A DNA stretch of 64,000 nucleotides from Nymphaea colorata (Eukaryota; Streptophyta; Magnoliopsida; Nymphaeales; Nymphaeaceae), in NCBI RefSeq assembly GCF_008831285.2, contig NC_045139.1, forward strand, positions 15,544,354 to 15,608,353, written 5' to 3'. This document shows, in pieces, positions 25,001-59,634 of this stretch (position 1 is its first letter; every line of letters starts with the position of its first letter). The notes under the pieces were generated by a model. It ran no database searches and had not been told where the DNA came from. It saw only the letters and a program-made list of their open reading frames with translations. The position numbers were made by a program, and so were the translations under genes.

Positions 25001-25380
25001 GTTGGGGCGCTGAAGAAGACTCAAGGAGCATGTTGAGTGCACAGTCAGAGAGAACCAGGCGTCACAGCATCGCAGGTTCCTCTGTTAGGGATGATGAGAG
25101 CCTTGCAAGCTCCCCCGCCGTTCCAAATTACATGACACCAACTCAATCAGCAAGAGCCAAGACTAGATTGAGCAGCCCACTGGGGGACAAGCAGGAGACA
25201 GCAGAAAGGACACCAGCTTCCATAAAGAAGCGGCTATCATTCTCGGCTACTGAGAAGTTCAACAACTCTGCCTCTCCAGCCACAGGGAGGCGCTTTTCAG
25301 GCCCTCCCAAGGTGGAGAGCTCTTTAAAGGACATTGATGTTAAGCCAGAGAAAGCAGCAAGCAATGGCTCCCTCTGGTAG
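22007..25380 (+). CDS. IQ67-domain (IQD) calmodulin-binding protein
   Basis: Five coding exons: 22007-22081, 22158-22457, 22960-23187, 24462-24581 and 24658-25380. All junctions are phase 0 with GT-AG ends, giving 481 residues. The N-terminus [17 protein letters not shown] is an IQD signature. An Ala-rich helix spans about residues 72-100. The IQ67 domain starts near residue 112 with I117[10 protein letters not shown]127, and the intron between GYL and ARR falls at the conserved IQD position. GEDWDDS and [13 protein letters not shown] follow, then the [14 protein letters not shown] box. The C-terminal half is Ser/Thr/Pro-rich and basic, ending in RLSFS and RRFSGPP motifs. IQD proteins bind calmodulin through IQ motifs and act as scaffolds at microtubules, nucleus or membrane. 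N-terminus and composition resemble the IQD2/IQD3 clade, but I do not assign a number. Confidence 0.93.
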
Positions 25381-28370
25381 TCCCAACTTGAAAAAATAAA
25401 ATCTCGAAGCATTCGAATTTGTCTTCTCTGTGATCTTCCCTTCATCTCCTGTCTAAACTTGCGTTAGCCTCTACAGTGTGTGGCTTATTAGTAAAGTTGA
25501 AGTCGTAAATCTATGTCGGTTTGTAGTCATTGTGATTGTGGACATATGAGAGTCTCATTCAATTGATTTCTGCTGCAGAGGGTTGTTTCCGCCCTTTGGT
25601 TGTATTTTTTCTTTCTTTTTTATGTCCTGTCTAGAGGCCCTTCCCTATGTATTAATTCTAGTTCCTTTTGCTTCATCTTCCTTCTACTCTTTCTTTTTTA
25701 CTGGACTTACGACCTGAAATTCTAAGGGGCTGGTACTAAGTTAACTCAGCAAATACACTGCATAAAGATTTAGTTTTGGATTAACTACGCCATCTCATTC
25801 AATGCTTGTAGAGCATTCCATCATGGTGATTTACTAAATCCATGTGAGAGGCTTGTGCAGCTTGTGATGCTGAAGCTGTTGTCAAATCCGTAGGGCTTGG
25901 CTTACTGTGAAAAATTGTAGCTGCCTATTGCCATGTGACTATCCTTGAGGCAGTTGAAAATGACTCGCATAAGTACACAATGCTTGTCCTTTTCTCCCAA
26001 AAGATTCATTATGTAAGTTTCTGATAAATTATTTTCCAAAAACGAAGGGAATTATATGGGAGGTGCAATTTTCATACGAAGAAAAAAGAAATGTTCTTGT
26101 GTGCTTGAATTCAATGCTGGAGTCGTAAAACCATGTTTTGCAATGGACAATACTCGGCTTTTAAAAATGAGATCCAATCCTCGTAATAATGGTTTTCCAT
26201 ATTAAATCAGGAAGCGGCCTTCAAGGGGCCAAATCGCTTTAAATGGATGAATTTCATCCTCCATATCTTATAAAAACACAACGCCATGAGAAAGCTTCTG
26301 TTGCAGAGAATGACAGGGTCAGAACTCGATCCATGGTCCTCATCTTCATATCCTTACGCACCACCTGCTCTCCGGACCTTGAAATGATGCCATTAATGGT
26401 GGTTTTGATGTCAAGCCGATGAGACTTTGATCTTCACAAGAAGCAAAAAACACGGTACCAAATTTAACCGGTGGAAATCGCGTGCCCAATTCAATGCATC
26501 ACACGGTGGCAATCGGCGATCTTTTCGGAGGCCAAATCAATGCAGCAATCGTGGCAATTCACTGTGAAATCATTTATGCCGCCCACCGAACCGCACAGTA
26601 AATGTAGCCGGAAAAGTCCGAGCTAGGATTTACCGGTTACCCATTTGGCTTTGTGGGGTAAACAAGGCTTTGTGGGGTAAACAAGGCCAGCTCCCACTTC
26701 TTACACACTGCTAACCTGCCGGTGAAAGCACCTCACCTCATTCATGGTGGGCAAGAGAAAAATTTTCAAAGGGCACGTAGTGGGTGAAATTTCACACTTA
26801 TTCGCACCTTTTGAGAACAAAGATGACTGAAAATGTTAAGAAAAAATTTACCCATGTGGAACAAAAGAACGTTTCTATCCAAGAATGGAACCCTCACTGT
26901 TTCAAACACGAAACAATGAATGCCGTGTGCTGTATTTGATGCAGGGAGTGATTAATGCCCTGAATAAATCTACCAAGCTGCACATTGGTGAATTTATCCC
27001 AAATCGGTGTCGTATAGGATTACTTTCTTGAACCCTTCAGATCATCTCTCCAATATGTTTGTGTTGAAGAAAGGGTTTTATGCAGTTCCTTGTTCGAACA
27101 GTTATATTTATAAGGACATGTCTCATTTTCTGGTTTTTTATTTTTATGTTGGCAGTTATTTTTGGACAGTTATCATCTCCTTCTTTTGGTCAGTCCTCTC
27201 ATGGTGGAAGTGCGTGAAGTTTTTTTTTTTTTGTTCAGGCCACTGATCACTTGCTGTGTCCTTATGTCTCTCTTATTTCAAGAGTTTGCTTATTTCCACA
27301 CAAGATGCTTGTTTAGCTTTTCTCCCCTTAATTTATCCACCTCTATCTCCCAGTTTGTTGGCATGCATTATCTCATACAATCATTCTCACTGTAGGCAGA
27401 AGACTACTGATCTCCTTTGCAGTTGTTTTTGTTTTTCTTCCTGCTTGCTTCAAAAGGAAAAGTGTTCGATGGTTTGGATAACTTTTTCTCTTTTGATCAA
27501 TATGTATTGGCCCGTATTATCCTAATTCTTATTTTAAAATTCAAAGTTAAAATATTTTAAATTGATTTAGAAAGCAAACAAATATTAAAAAATATATGTA
27601 AACCAACATGGGCCTTGCATTGAGGCTTATCTCAACATGGTGGTGATGAAAGCCCCGGATCTTAAATATAAGCCATGACATCCACCGATTATACAAATAG
27701 GAAAATCTCAGCAACGTGTATTCAAGATCATCGCTCCTTATAACAAGAGGTGTGGTGGGATTTAAAATCTATGAATTTGGAATCCTCTGTCACAAACTAC
27801 TGGCAAATGCACTCTACGTATCAGCTAATGTGCTTCAATACCGACCATTACACAGTAGTAGGAAAAAGTTACATGACCTATCAAACACGCCCCTTTTCGA
27901 TAAGGATATGCTGAATGCAGTTAATTCTTTGTAAAAAAAAAATATTTCATATATCAAATGCGGCCCGTTTGATAACATAAATCTCTTCTAAAAAATTTAG
28001 AAATTTAGGGCAGATTTATGAGATATTGTAACACAGTCTTTCATAAATTTATTCTAGTCTTTGGGATAGAATTATAGCACAGTGACAAACTGTTTCCATC
28101 GTCAAACGACTTTTAAAGTGAAAGAATGTCTCATTTATCAAATACACAAAAAACAATAAAAATGTTCAAAACTTTCTCATTGTCGATCCAAATTTTGATT
28201 CAGTGATTTAGCAAAGGCATACTGCTTGGTTTTACAAAGACAAGGTAAAACGAAACCAAATTCGATTTAAGTGAGACCTTGACTGGGTCCGAACCGTTTA
28301 CTTCGCTAATATCTGTGTACCCGGGTCCGCTCCACACTTGGCCCGACCCGCCCTATTCAGAGAGTGAGCT
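25381..28370. other. Intergenic region between IQD and TIM14 genes
   Basis: An AATAAA word at 25395 is very near the IQD stop and may not be the working signal. The rest has no gene I can support. Short hydrophobic frames around 27000-27500 come from T-rich sequence. Confidence 0.5.
26647..26684. repeat. Tandem 19-bp direct repeat (2 copies)
   Basis: GGCTTTGTGGGGTAAACAA occurs twice head to tail with no mismatch. No function is apparent. Confidence 0.95.
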
Positions 28371-28560
28371 CTCCCAAGGCCTTGGTCGTTGAAGAAAGGG
28401 AGCAACAGAAGAAGAGGGGAAAGAAGGAGAACGAAGCCTTCCACTGTAAGAGCACTGGAAGGGGAAGAGGCTCCCGTTAATTCTAACCTATTGATCTCTT
28501 CTATAGCTGGCCGAGGTTAAAGATGAAAATGGTGTTATAGGGTAGAGACGCTCCGCAGGC

Positions 28561-31500
28561 ATGGTGAGTTCATTGCCTTCTTGGTTAGGTTGATGCTCAG
28601 TATTTTATTGAATGTCAAATGCTTTTTAATTTGTCTTGAGCTGTGATTCTTGTCTGGTATCACATGACATCTGTCTTTATGTCCAAGCCGCTGTTGTAGA
28701 ATTTGGTCGTTGGTGGGTTGCCATTATATGCATGTAAAAATGAACGATTTGGTTGGGGAACGATGGAACGATGGTGATCGTCTCCTTAATTGGTAGTTGT
28801 TTTTATTGTTTGGTTAATTTTTTAGTTCACAGAAAATGCATTTTTTAATTTTTTGTTTTTCTTCTTCTTCTTCTTCTCCTTTTGTAGGTTATTCCAGCAT
28901 GCTATGATTATGCCCAGTCTGAGAGCCTCTGGTTCTATGTTGTTTGAACCTTAAAAATCTCTGGTTGATTGAAGAACCCAGGATTGAGAATGCATGTTGA
29001 GAACCCATTTCTAGCACTGAAACAAGAAGTTGAATTGAAATTTACGAGACCTTGTTCGGAGAGTTCCAGTCATGAAGTTAACTGTTTCCTTTTTAACTTT
29101 GCCAAAAAGTCCGCCATTGAGGACGCCCATCTCTGAGTAACTCTCTGAACAAATTTTTGTCTTTACTTCTAATACCACATTTATACGGTTTGTCTAAGAA
29201 AAAGGGATGATTAATCTTTTTATTTTTGCTATAATGTTCTCATGATAACCACATCTATTCTTGGGAGACTTCTGCAACTACAATTACTTTAGCTTGCACA
29301 AACTCACGGAATAGTTCAAGTACCAAATCAAATCTTTGATAAATTCTCAGGTTAAATAGCCTAGAGGCTAGAATTCACTTCTAAGTGGCCTTTCACCCTT
29401 TCCAGTTTATTGGAACAGTCCAGTCACTTATGAATTATAGAACATTATTTCTGAGTAAGAAAACATAAATGGATATAAAATAAAATGTCTGGAAGAAGAC
29501 TAATGTTCCTTATATTCTTCCCTCAGCAGTGTTGATTAACAACTGGCTTAAGACTATCAAAAGAATTTCAGAGTGCACTTTCGTAGGAAAAAGTGGTTAG
29601 TTTGGTGAAAAAATGTAAGACGGGTCATCTATATGGTAACAATGAAAAAAGGCATGCCGATTTGTAATACATTGCTCTTTAACAGTGATTGATTATGTCT
29701 TTTGGGTCAATGGAACTAGTGGAAACAAACTTATTTGAAGTTCCTCATTCAAAGTTTGGTTGGAGTTGCGTTATTGAATTTCCATAAAAACAGAAGGAAA
29801 AAAATCGATTGTGAAGCTCCTTCATAATACCTGTTCGATATATTTTTCCAGCAAAATCTGGTGCTAAACAAACAGAATTTTTATTTCTTGCTGCAATCTG
29901 GTCTGGATTGTATCTACTTGCAGAAAGCTAATTTCTTTTCTAAACCAAAGTACATGATGTGGCTAGCTATTTCACTTGTCATTCTTAGTGTGGTGAAATG
30001 TTATGAATGTTCTGCTAGTCAGACTAGTTTTTTCTTTTTCATTTTTTTTTCTTTTTTTTTTTTTCATACTGGAACTAGATACTGAACTAGCCCTGCAGGC
30101 TACACCTTTTATAGCAGGGGTGGCTGTGGCAGCTGTTGCTCTTGCAGGAAGATATGGAGTCAGAGCTTGGCAAGCATATAAAGCCCGGCCTCCTGCAGCA
30201 CGAATGCGTAGGTTTTATGAAGGAGGATTCCAGTCCACCATGACCAGAAGGGAAGCTGCTCTTATTCTTGGAATTCGGTAAGCATAACCTAATTTCAACT
30301 AGAAAGAAAATAGTCTGATATTAACTTATCATAAGAAGAATAACTTTACATTGTGTGGCAAGGGGACTTAACCATTTATGACTGTTTTTGTCAGACTTAT
30401 CACATTAACTTAACTATGTATCCATAATTTGATAACCTTTGAAGTTTGAACTGCTAAAAGTTTAAGTACATTATGTACTTGGCATAGTGAATTCCATCAC
30501 AAACTAGTACTGTTTTTTTACGCCCAGGTGCATGTATCTCTAGTATGATATGGTTCTCCGTTTTCTCTATCAATTGGTTAGCTATGTTGAATCAGTAGAA
30601 CAGCTCCCCATCACACAAACTTATATATACATGGCCTAATATATAACATCAGGCCAACTGAGGAATATGTGGACTTGAATTCTGTTGAACCATTTAATTT
30701 TCACAAATTAAAATTTTATTGGAGTGTTACACTGAGTCACAAGAAAAATAGCACAACATGAAAGTTTCTAAAGGGCCTAGAACCAGTTCTCCACGCGTCA
30801 ATCCATGCCATACCTTTGTTGAGGGCATTCCAACGTTGCCAGCATGCACATTCCCAGAGTGGGAGACAACGGAGCTAAGAGTCGTTTCTCCCTCTGAAAC
30901 AGCCACTTGTTTCTTTCAAGCTGAGTAAGCCACCCCATCAAGACGAGTCACCTTTTAGAACTTTTTCCTCTTCTTTGTTACCCAGTCCAAGGCAAGCTTC
31001 ATGTACAATGGTGGTGAATGGAACAAAATTATCCGGGCAGGTAACAAGAAGACTTGCAACTTGCAAGCAAACTTTTTGGCCATCAGTGAAGGATCAGAAT
31101 TATATATAGTACGTTCTGGTGTTTGGCTTCCAGAAACAAGTTTGCATTTCAACTCCTATCATACACACGAGCTTACCGAAGCTCAAACTTGTTTACCTTG
31201 TCATGGAACAAGGTTTGCTATGAGCAACAGCTTAGTTTGGCATCCAATCATTGCCTTTGGGCTTGTTTATCAGTCTGACTGAGTTAAACCTTTTAACTCT
31301 GGCAACGGAATAACTAGATAAGCATTTGACTTCTAATAGTCTAGAATAGTTAGCAATTGGATGTTATCGCAGTATTTCTGAAGCTCTTGGGATTGCCATA
31401 TGGTGCAACCACGCCTTTCTCCTTTTTAACTAGAATTGGCCTATCTTTACTTTACTGTGTTTTTAATAAATGCAGAAAGTGCCAAACTTTTGATGCTAGA

Positions 31501-31923
31501 TTTGCCCATCGAACGTAGGTCCATCCATTGAAGGCATGCACTTGTACCTTTTGACAGTTAAGACTATATGACATCTGTAACGTGTGCACCTTAAATCTGC
31601 ATTTTTAATCAACCTAGAGAGAGCAACGATATTGGATGATAGTTTCATCGGTTCACTCTTTTTCCTGGTGTTTAGCATTTGTATGGCATTTCTCTCATGG
31701 TTCTTCCAAGTCCTGAATGTTTGTGCTCCCCTTTTCGTGTAACATGAAGTTTATTATCCTCGACAGGGAGACCGCTACTCCTGACAAAGTTAGAGAAGCA
31801 CACAGGAAGGTGATGGTTGCCAATCATCCAGACGCAGGTGGCAGCCACTACCTTGCATCGAAAATAAACGAGGCAAAAGATGTGATGCTGGGAAAGACAA
31901 AAGGAAGTGGGTCTGCATTTTGA
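28561..31923 (+). CDS. TIM14: Mitochondrial import motor J-protein TIM14 (PAM18)
   Basis: Three exons: 28561-28563 (the ATG alone), 30099-30277 and 31767-31923, giving 112 residues, the usual plant TIM14 length. The start is inferred because the exon 2 frame A-T-P-F-I-A-G needs a preceding Met and the leader exon ends CAGGC-ATG|GTGAGT. Residues 5-24 form the inner-membrane anchor ([17 protein letters not shown]). A linker with ARPP leads to F-Y-E-G-G-F-Q, then a short J-domain with [10 protein letters not shown] and the HPD motif at 81-83 ([13 protein letters not shown]), ending K-T-K-G-S-G-S-A-F. The protein stimulates mitochondrial Hsp70 at the TIM23 channel through HPD, driving presequence import into the matrix. 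Intron 1 is 1535 bp and ends in a long T-rich tract. The next gene (tRNA ligase) is convergent. Confidence 0.95.
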
Positions 31924-33093
31924 TAGTTGTATCGCCAGTTCACGCCGAAGAGCATCTCCATTATTTGCTTATTGAGATAATAATGGCCCAAATTTCGGAA
32001 AATGGTGTGTTGGTGTTCACCTGTAGAATGCTGAAGATGTCCCTCTTTAAGCAATTGATGTTGAAAGAAACATTTCGACAATGCAAAAACAAGGTACTTC
32101 CAGGTTTCTCTAAGACGAGATAAATCTTAGTGAATATCCTGTTCTTCATAAGTTCATGTCTCGGGAACATTTTACCTGTCCCGACCAATGCTACCTCCGA
32201 ACAAACCCGTGATGGCACTAGACAAGTGAAATCTGAGCAACTTGTTCAAGGCTAATTTCCTGGGACTGAAAATCCCAAAACCGAAAATAATAGCACCTGC
32301 AATAATTGAAAGCACGGCTGGCCATACAAGAGTTCACAGTGGCGGTTAGTTTAGAATTCAGCGCCACATAATCTAGGATTCTGGACTTCTATTGACGTGA
32401 TTACGTTTTTTGAAAAGAGAGAATCCACTATGCTTGGGAAGTTCACAGTTGCTTTTGTCGCCAGAAATGAAGAGACCCTGACAGATGAACTGGTACGTGT
32501 TCCCGTGGAAATATAAGGATATTCATCGACGAAGGATTATCACGAGAGAAGGATCAGAAGGGGATACCGTCTTAATGAAATCGTTTTTACATCGGAAACG
32601 GCTTCCCTTAGTGCACCCTACTGAGACCGTCAAAACTTCAACAACGAAATCCCAGGGACAACTTCAAGAGAAGAAAAATTAAACTCTCTGCCAATCATCA
32701 AGTTCTTTATTACAAAGCCATCCAAAATAAAGGAAAACAGAACAGTGCCTTGCAAATATTCCACCAATTTTCACAAGCATACAGCGCTTACAACCAGGCA
32801 TTCTCTCTCGAAGAGAAGAAAAGGCCTCAACGAATTGACGTGAAGCGGAACTCCGACAACAAGGGACCACAGGGTTCCTCCAATAACCTAACAAAATTTT
32901 AGCAATTTCTCTCCAAGAAATTACCTTTCGTGTGACGACAAATTAAAAATTTATTCTGAAGGGCGGCTCTGGACCACGCAATTTAAAGATGATACAACGG
33001 CTCCATTCCAATGAGGCATTTGATGTTGGCGATCAACCCACATAACTTGGCAGTTGCGTGCTAACTTTGACCGAAGAAACTGAAGAAAAGATA
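31924..33093. other. Intergenic region between convergent TIM14 and tRNA ligase genes
   Basis: This should contain both 3' untranslated regions. On the minus strand, AATAAA at 32955-32950, about 140 nt past the tRNA ligase stop, is a plausible poly(A) signal. I see no gene. Confidence 0.5.
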
Positions 33094-55552
<22,459 letters not shown>

Positions 55553-58500
55553 CAAGAAAGCGGAGAAGAAAGCTGCGTGGCCCTCGGCGGGGTTTTAGCC
55601 GCTAAGAAGTGGCAATGGCGGTGGTGGGGAGGGGCGGAGACTAGCCCTGCGTATCGCAGATGGTGTAACGATACGTTTTAAAAAATGACGGGTGGCGGGT
55701 GCTTGCACGAGGACAAAGCCAATCCCAAACTAAACTTCACCCTCGCTCTTTCTGAGCACCCAATGAGCAACCACCTTCCTCCTCCTTCCCGACGTTCCTC
55801 ACAAAGAGGAAGAAACATCTGAGTTCAACACATTCATTTATTCGAGTTGCAGACGAACACCGATACCCTCTTTTTCCCCACTGAACAACTGAGCAAGTAG
55901 TCACCGAATCGGTTATTTGATAATTTGATTCCCGATGTTTCGTTCAAATTTGACTCCATTAATGGTTCCATTAATATAATATACCAAGCTAACTCTCGTT
56001 TGGAGCTTGAATTAGGAGATTGAAGAAGACCATTTTACTAGCACGGTTTGGTTTTGAAACAAGGGACATTTGAATGAGATTCTCGGGATTTGAAATTCAT
56101 GAATCTAACATCAGACCTTCCCTCCTAAGATGTTAGATTAACCGCTTAACATCCTTAGTTTGATAAACTATAAAATTTTTGTATAGATTTTTGTACCATG
56201 AAAACAAAAGCATACTGCATCGGATTCATGAATTTTAAATGTGAAGTAAGTGAACATCTCATTAAACCAAGCAGAAATGAGATTGGCATGAGTTGGAATT
56301 CTTGGGGCTATGTGCTACCTACTTGCTTCAATTACCACACAAACTTTTATGACTTTGTTTCCTTGTAGAGGAGCAAGTGTTATGTATTTAAAACTAAAAA
56401 AGTCAGCTTGTCTAGTGAGATATTTTCGAAGTTATAATGACAAACAAATTTGTGCTGTTGTGCTACGAAATACTTATTACTAATTTAATGTAATTTTCAG
56501 TTGTATAGATAGTCGATACACAAAAACTAACTAACTGAAAATTTATGACATTAGTTTGTTTAGATGCTTAACTGAGATTTTATCAATTAAGAAATAAACT
56601 ATGAACTAAGTAAATAATGGATTTCTAAGCTACAATGGCATTGATTAATCGAGACTGTTAGTTATTGGATCAAGTCCTACCTGCACGTCATAGTAAACAA
56701 ATTAATGTTGCATTGCATGGGTCCGTCAAGCTGATAACAGCAAATAGCGGAGCCACATGTGAGCTGGTGCAGGCAACCACATAGTCTCTTTATTTTCATA
56801 TCAGAGCATTTAACTATTTTTACTCGTTTATATATATATTGGTATCATTAAAGACATGAGAGATTTCGAATTAGTGGCACTCCGCCACTGTTTTAGATAT
56901 TACCTTGGAACTAAGCAAGGTTTATGTGATATGTTTTACAGGGAAAAAATATAGTTACCTTCTATTTATACTGCAATGGGAAATATTGTTGAATATGCAT
57001 GCTATGAAAATTGGACGCCTAACTCTACCATTTCTAACCGCTGATTATTGAGTCTTTCTATTCTCAGACATTGAACAAGGTGAAGGGGATCAGTTGTTTC
57101 TATTCTCCCCAATCGATCTTTTTTTCTTCAAAAACTTAAAAACAAGACTAATACTGTGTTGAATATATTGCCACAGTTGGGATGTTAAAATCTGCCTAGA
57201 AAATGCATCATAGTGTATGAAACTTGTATTTGAACGTCGAATACGTTTTTAATGCTAACCCTATGTTGAAAACTAAACATAAACAAAGAGAATGATTTTA
57301 ATGTGGAGCATTTGTTTATCATGGAAGCCCACCAAACTTACGTCGACTGTGCTAAGGCGTTTCATACATATAAACTTTGATTACAATGATAAACAAGAAT
57401 TATCCAACAAACCAGATTAGAAAATATACATATTAAACTAAGTTTTGAGTATGTCACCCAACAAGCCAGATCAAAAAATATACATGTTAAAAATTTTACT
57501 TTCATCAAACCAAGTTTAACGCCTCCTTGGAAGACAAAGTGCATTGTAGTAAAAGAGCTTTACAACTCAACTACGTCCTGCAATAAGCTGGGTTTGGAAC
57601 TCGAATAATAAGCAATTTAGTCACTTAGAAACGCACATTTTGCCGTTTGATATTTCAGAATTCTTTATTCGTGAGCACAAGCAGAAGTGCAGAACTAGAA
57701 GAAAAACCAGTTTCAGAAGCCAAAATTTCGTGACTCTGGTGACTATAACCTTCTATGAGGACATTATTATTTAAATGCATGGGATCAATCGGCAGCTTAC
57801 ATGTCAAAAAAAAGAAAGAATTCAATATATTGGTGGGAAATAAAGTTGAGTGCGGAATTGAAAAATAATCGACACTTACATGTCAAGAAATTGAGTTGAG
57901 CATTAGCTTTTAAACTATCGAAGATGCACTCGTACAACTTCCAATTTTCTAAAATTTAGTATGATAAACAATATCACATTAAAACCACATGTACTGCAAC
58001 ATGGTCCAAAACGATTTAAATAATTAAATTGACAAATTCATATCATTACGTGGCAAGTTCGGTTTGCATCTACAAACATTACAAATCTAAATAATTAATA
58101 GCATAACACCTTAGCAATTAAAGTTTCATATATATTTTTTAAGATATTTAGTGTGTAAGTACATTCTCTAAATCTTTCTTACAAACACGTGGACTATTAT
58201 AATTCACTTATCTCAAACATTTTCCTCAATTTTCTCATTTTTAAGGAGAAAATTTTAAGGTTTAGAACTTAGAAATTCGCCTTTTTGTTTTGATTTTATG
58301 ATTTTATTTGTAGTATTGTCATAATGTCATGGGCTGCGATTAGTTAGTTAGTTGGTTATATTCAAACCAAATTCATTCTTGGCCAATTTGAATCTTATTG
58401 TCTTTTTCAAATTTCAACTTTTTTGTGTCGGTTTATTGAAAACTCATAGAGTACAACTAAAATAGGTAATGTATCTTGTTGTGTCTTTTTTTATGTTAAT

Positions 58501-58904
58501 GTCTTTCTTTAGTTTCAAAAATAAATAATGTAGTTTTCATTTAAATTTTATTGTGCAGGATAAATAATGTGGTTCTTCTATTCTGCAGGGTAATGATGAT
58601 ATGTAACTATTTTCAACCAAAACATAAACAAAAACTAATTGTGTTATCTAAAAAGAATACAAAACTACTTAAATAACATTTTTCTTTTGTTTAAAGTTGG
58701 ATGTATTTGTTTGTGAAATTTTGGGTTATGATATTTATATGTGCACCTTATGCTTATTCTTATGACTTATATTATCTATTTAAGAAAGATGGTACTTTGT
58801 GCTAATGATTAAAATGTGTTGTTGGACAAGTTAGACTTCATGTTCATGACTTAGGTAATTTGTATAATGTATGTTCATTTTCTTAGTTTGCAAATGGTAT
58901 CTAA

Positions 58905-58966
<62 letters not shown>

Positions 58967-59634
58967 TTCGTCCTTAGACTGTTTCCCTCCTAAAAAAAAC
59001 TTAGCTGCGCCTCCCAGATGCAAATAAATGAAACGGAAAACGGAGATCTCTGCCATTAATGTTTCTTTGTTGGCATTTAGTACTGAAATTGATGATGGCG
59101 GATGATAGAACTGTTGCATGCGGTCTGAGGAGCAATTTTCCTCCCTCTCTTTCTCCTCACACGGCTACGTCATGTCCTGCAGTTGCACGTCTACTCAGGA
59201 ATATCTATCTCCTTTCCGAGTTGACATTGTGTGGAATCTGTGGATGCCACGAGAAATCTGATTTTCTTGGTTACAGTGGTAAGAAGTTCTAGCGGAAATT
59301 AAATGTATATATGTGTGTGAGAATAGCTGCAACGGCACTTTGTTTTTGACCTACGCCAGCGAATTGGTTTACCACTGTCTCTGTCAATCTATTCTTTGTT
59401 TGCTTTCTAGTTCCTCATAATTTTACACATGCAGCAGTGGCTATTCGATCTTCGTGTCTCTCTACGATTTGTCAGCATTGCTAGACAAGCATTAACTGCC
59501 TATGTTATTCCCAAAAAGATCAATCAACTTCTAGGATTCGTGGACTTACGTCCCATAGATGAGGAAGTATTGTGGTAATGATATCATAAGCTTCTGATGT
59601 GTTATGGAGGTTTTAATTCAACTGGGGAGCAAAG
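55553..59634. other. Divergent intergenic region, tRNA ligase and PPR genes
   Basis: Both promoters should lie here, the tRNA ligase one within the GC-richer first 200 bases. The rest is AT-rich with no gene I can support. Segments around 59040-59630 may be PPR 5' leader. Confidence 0.5.
58906..58961. repeat. (TA)n microsatellite upstream of the PPR gene
   Basis: About 28 TA units without a GA tail, about 670 bp before the PPR start codon. Confidence 0.95.

Noticed and set aside
29861-30281. Alternative TIM14 start at an ATG in the T-rich tract (30003)
   Set aside because: It would add an unrelated Phe-rich head; the family length and the ATG|GTGAGT leader exon support the spliced start.
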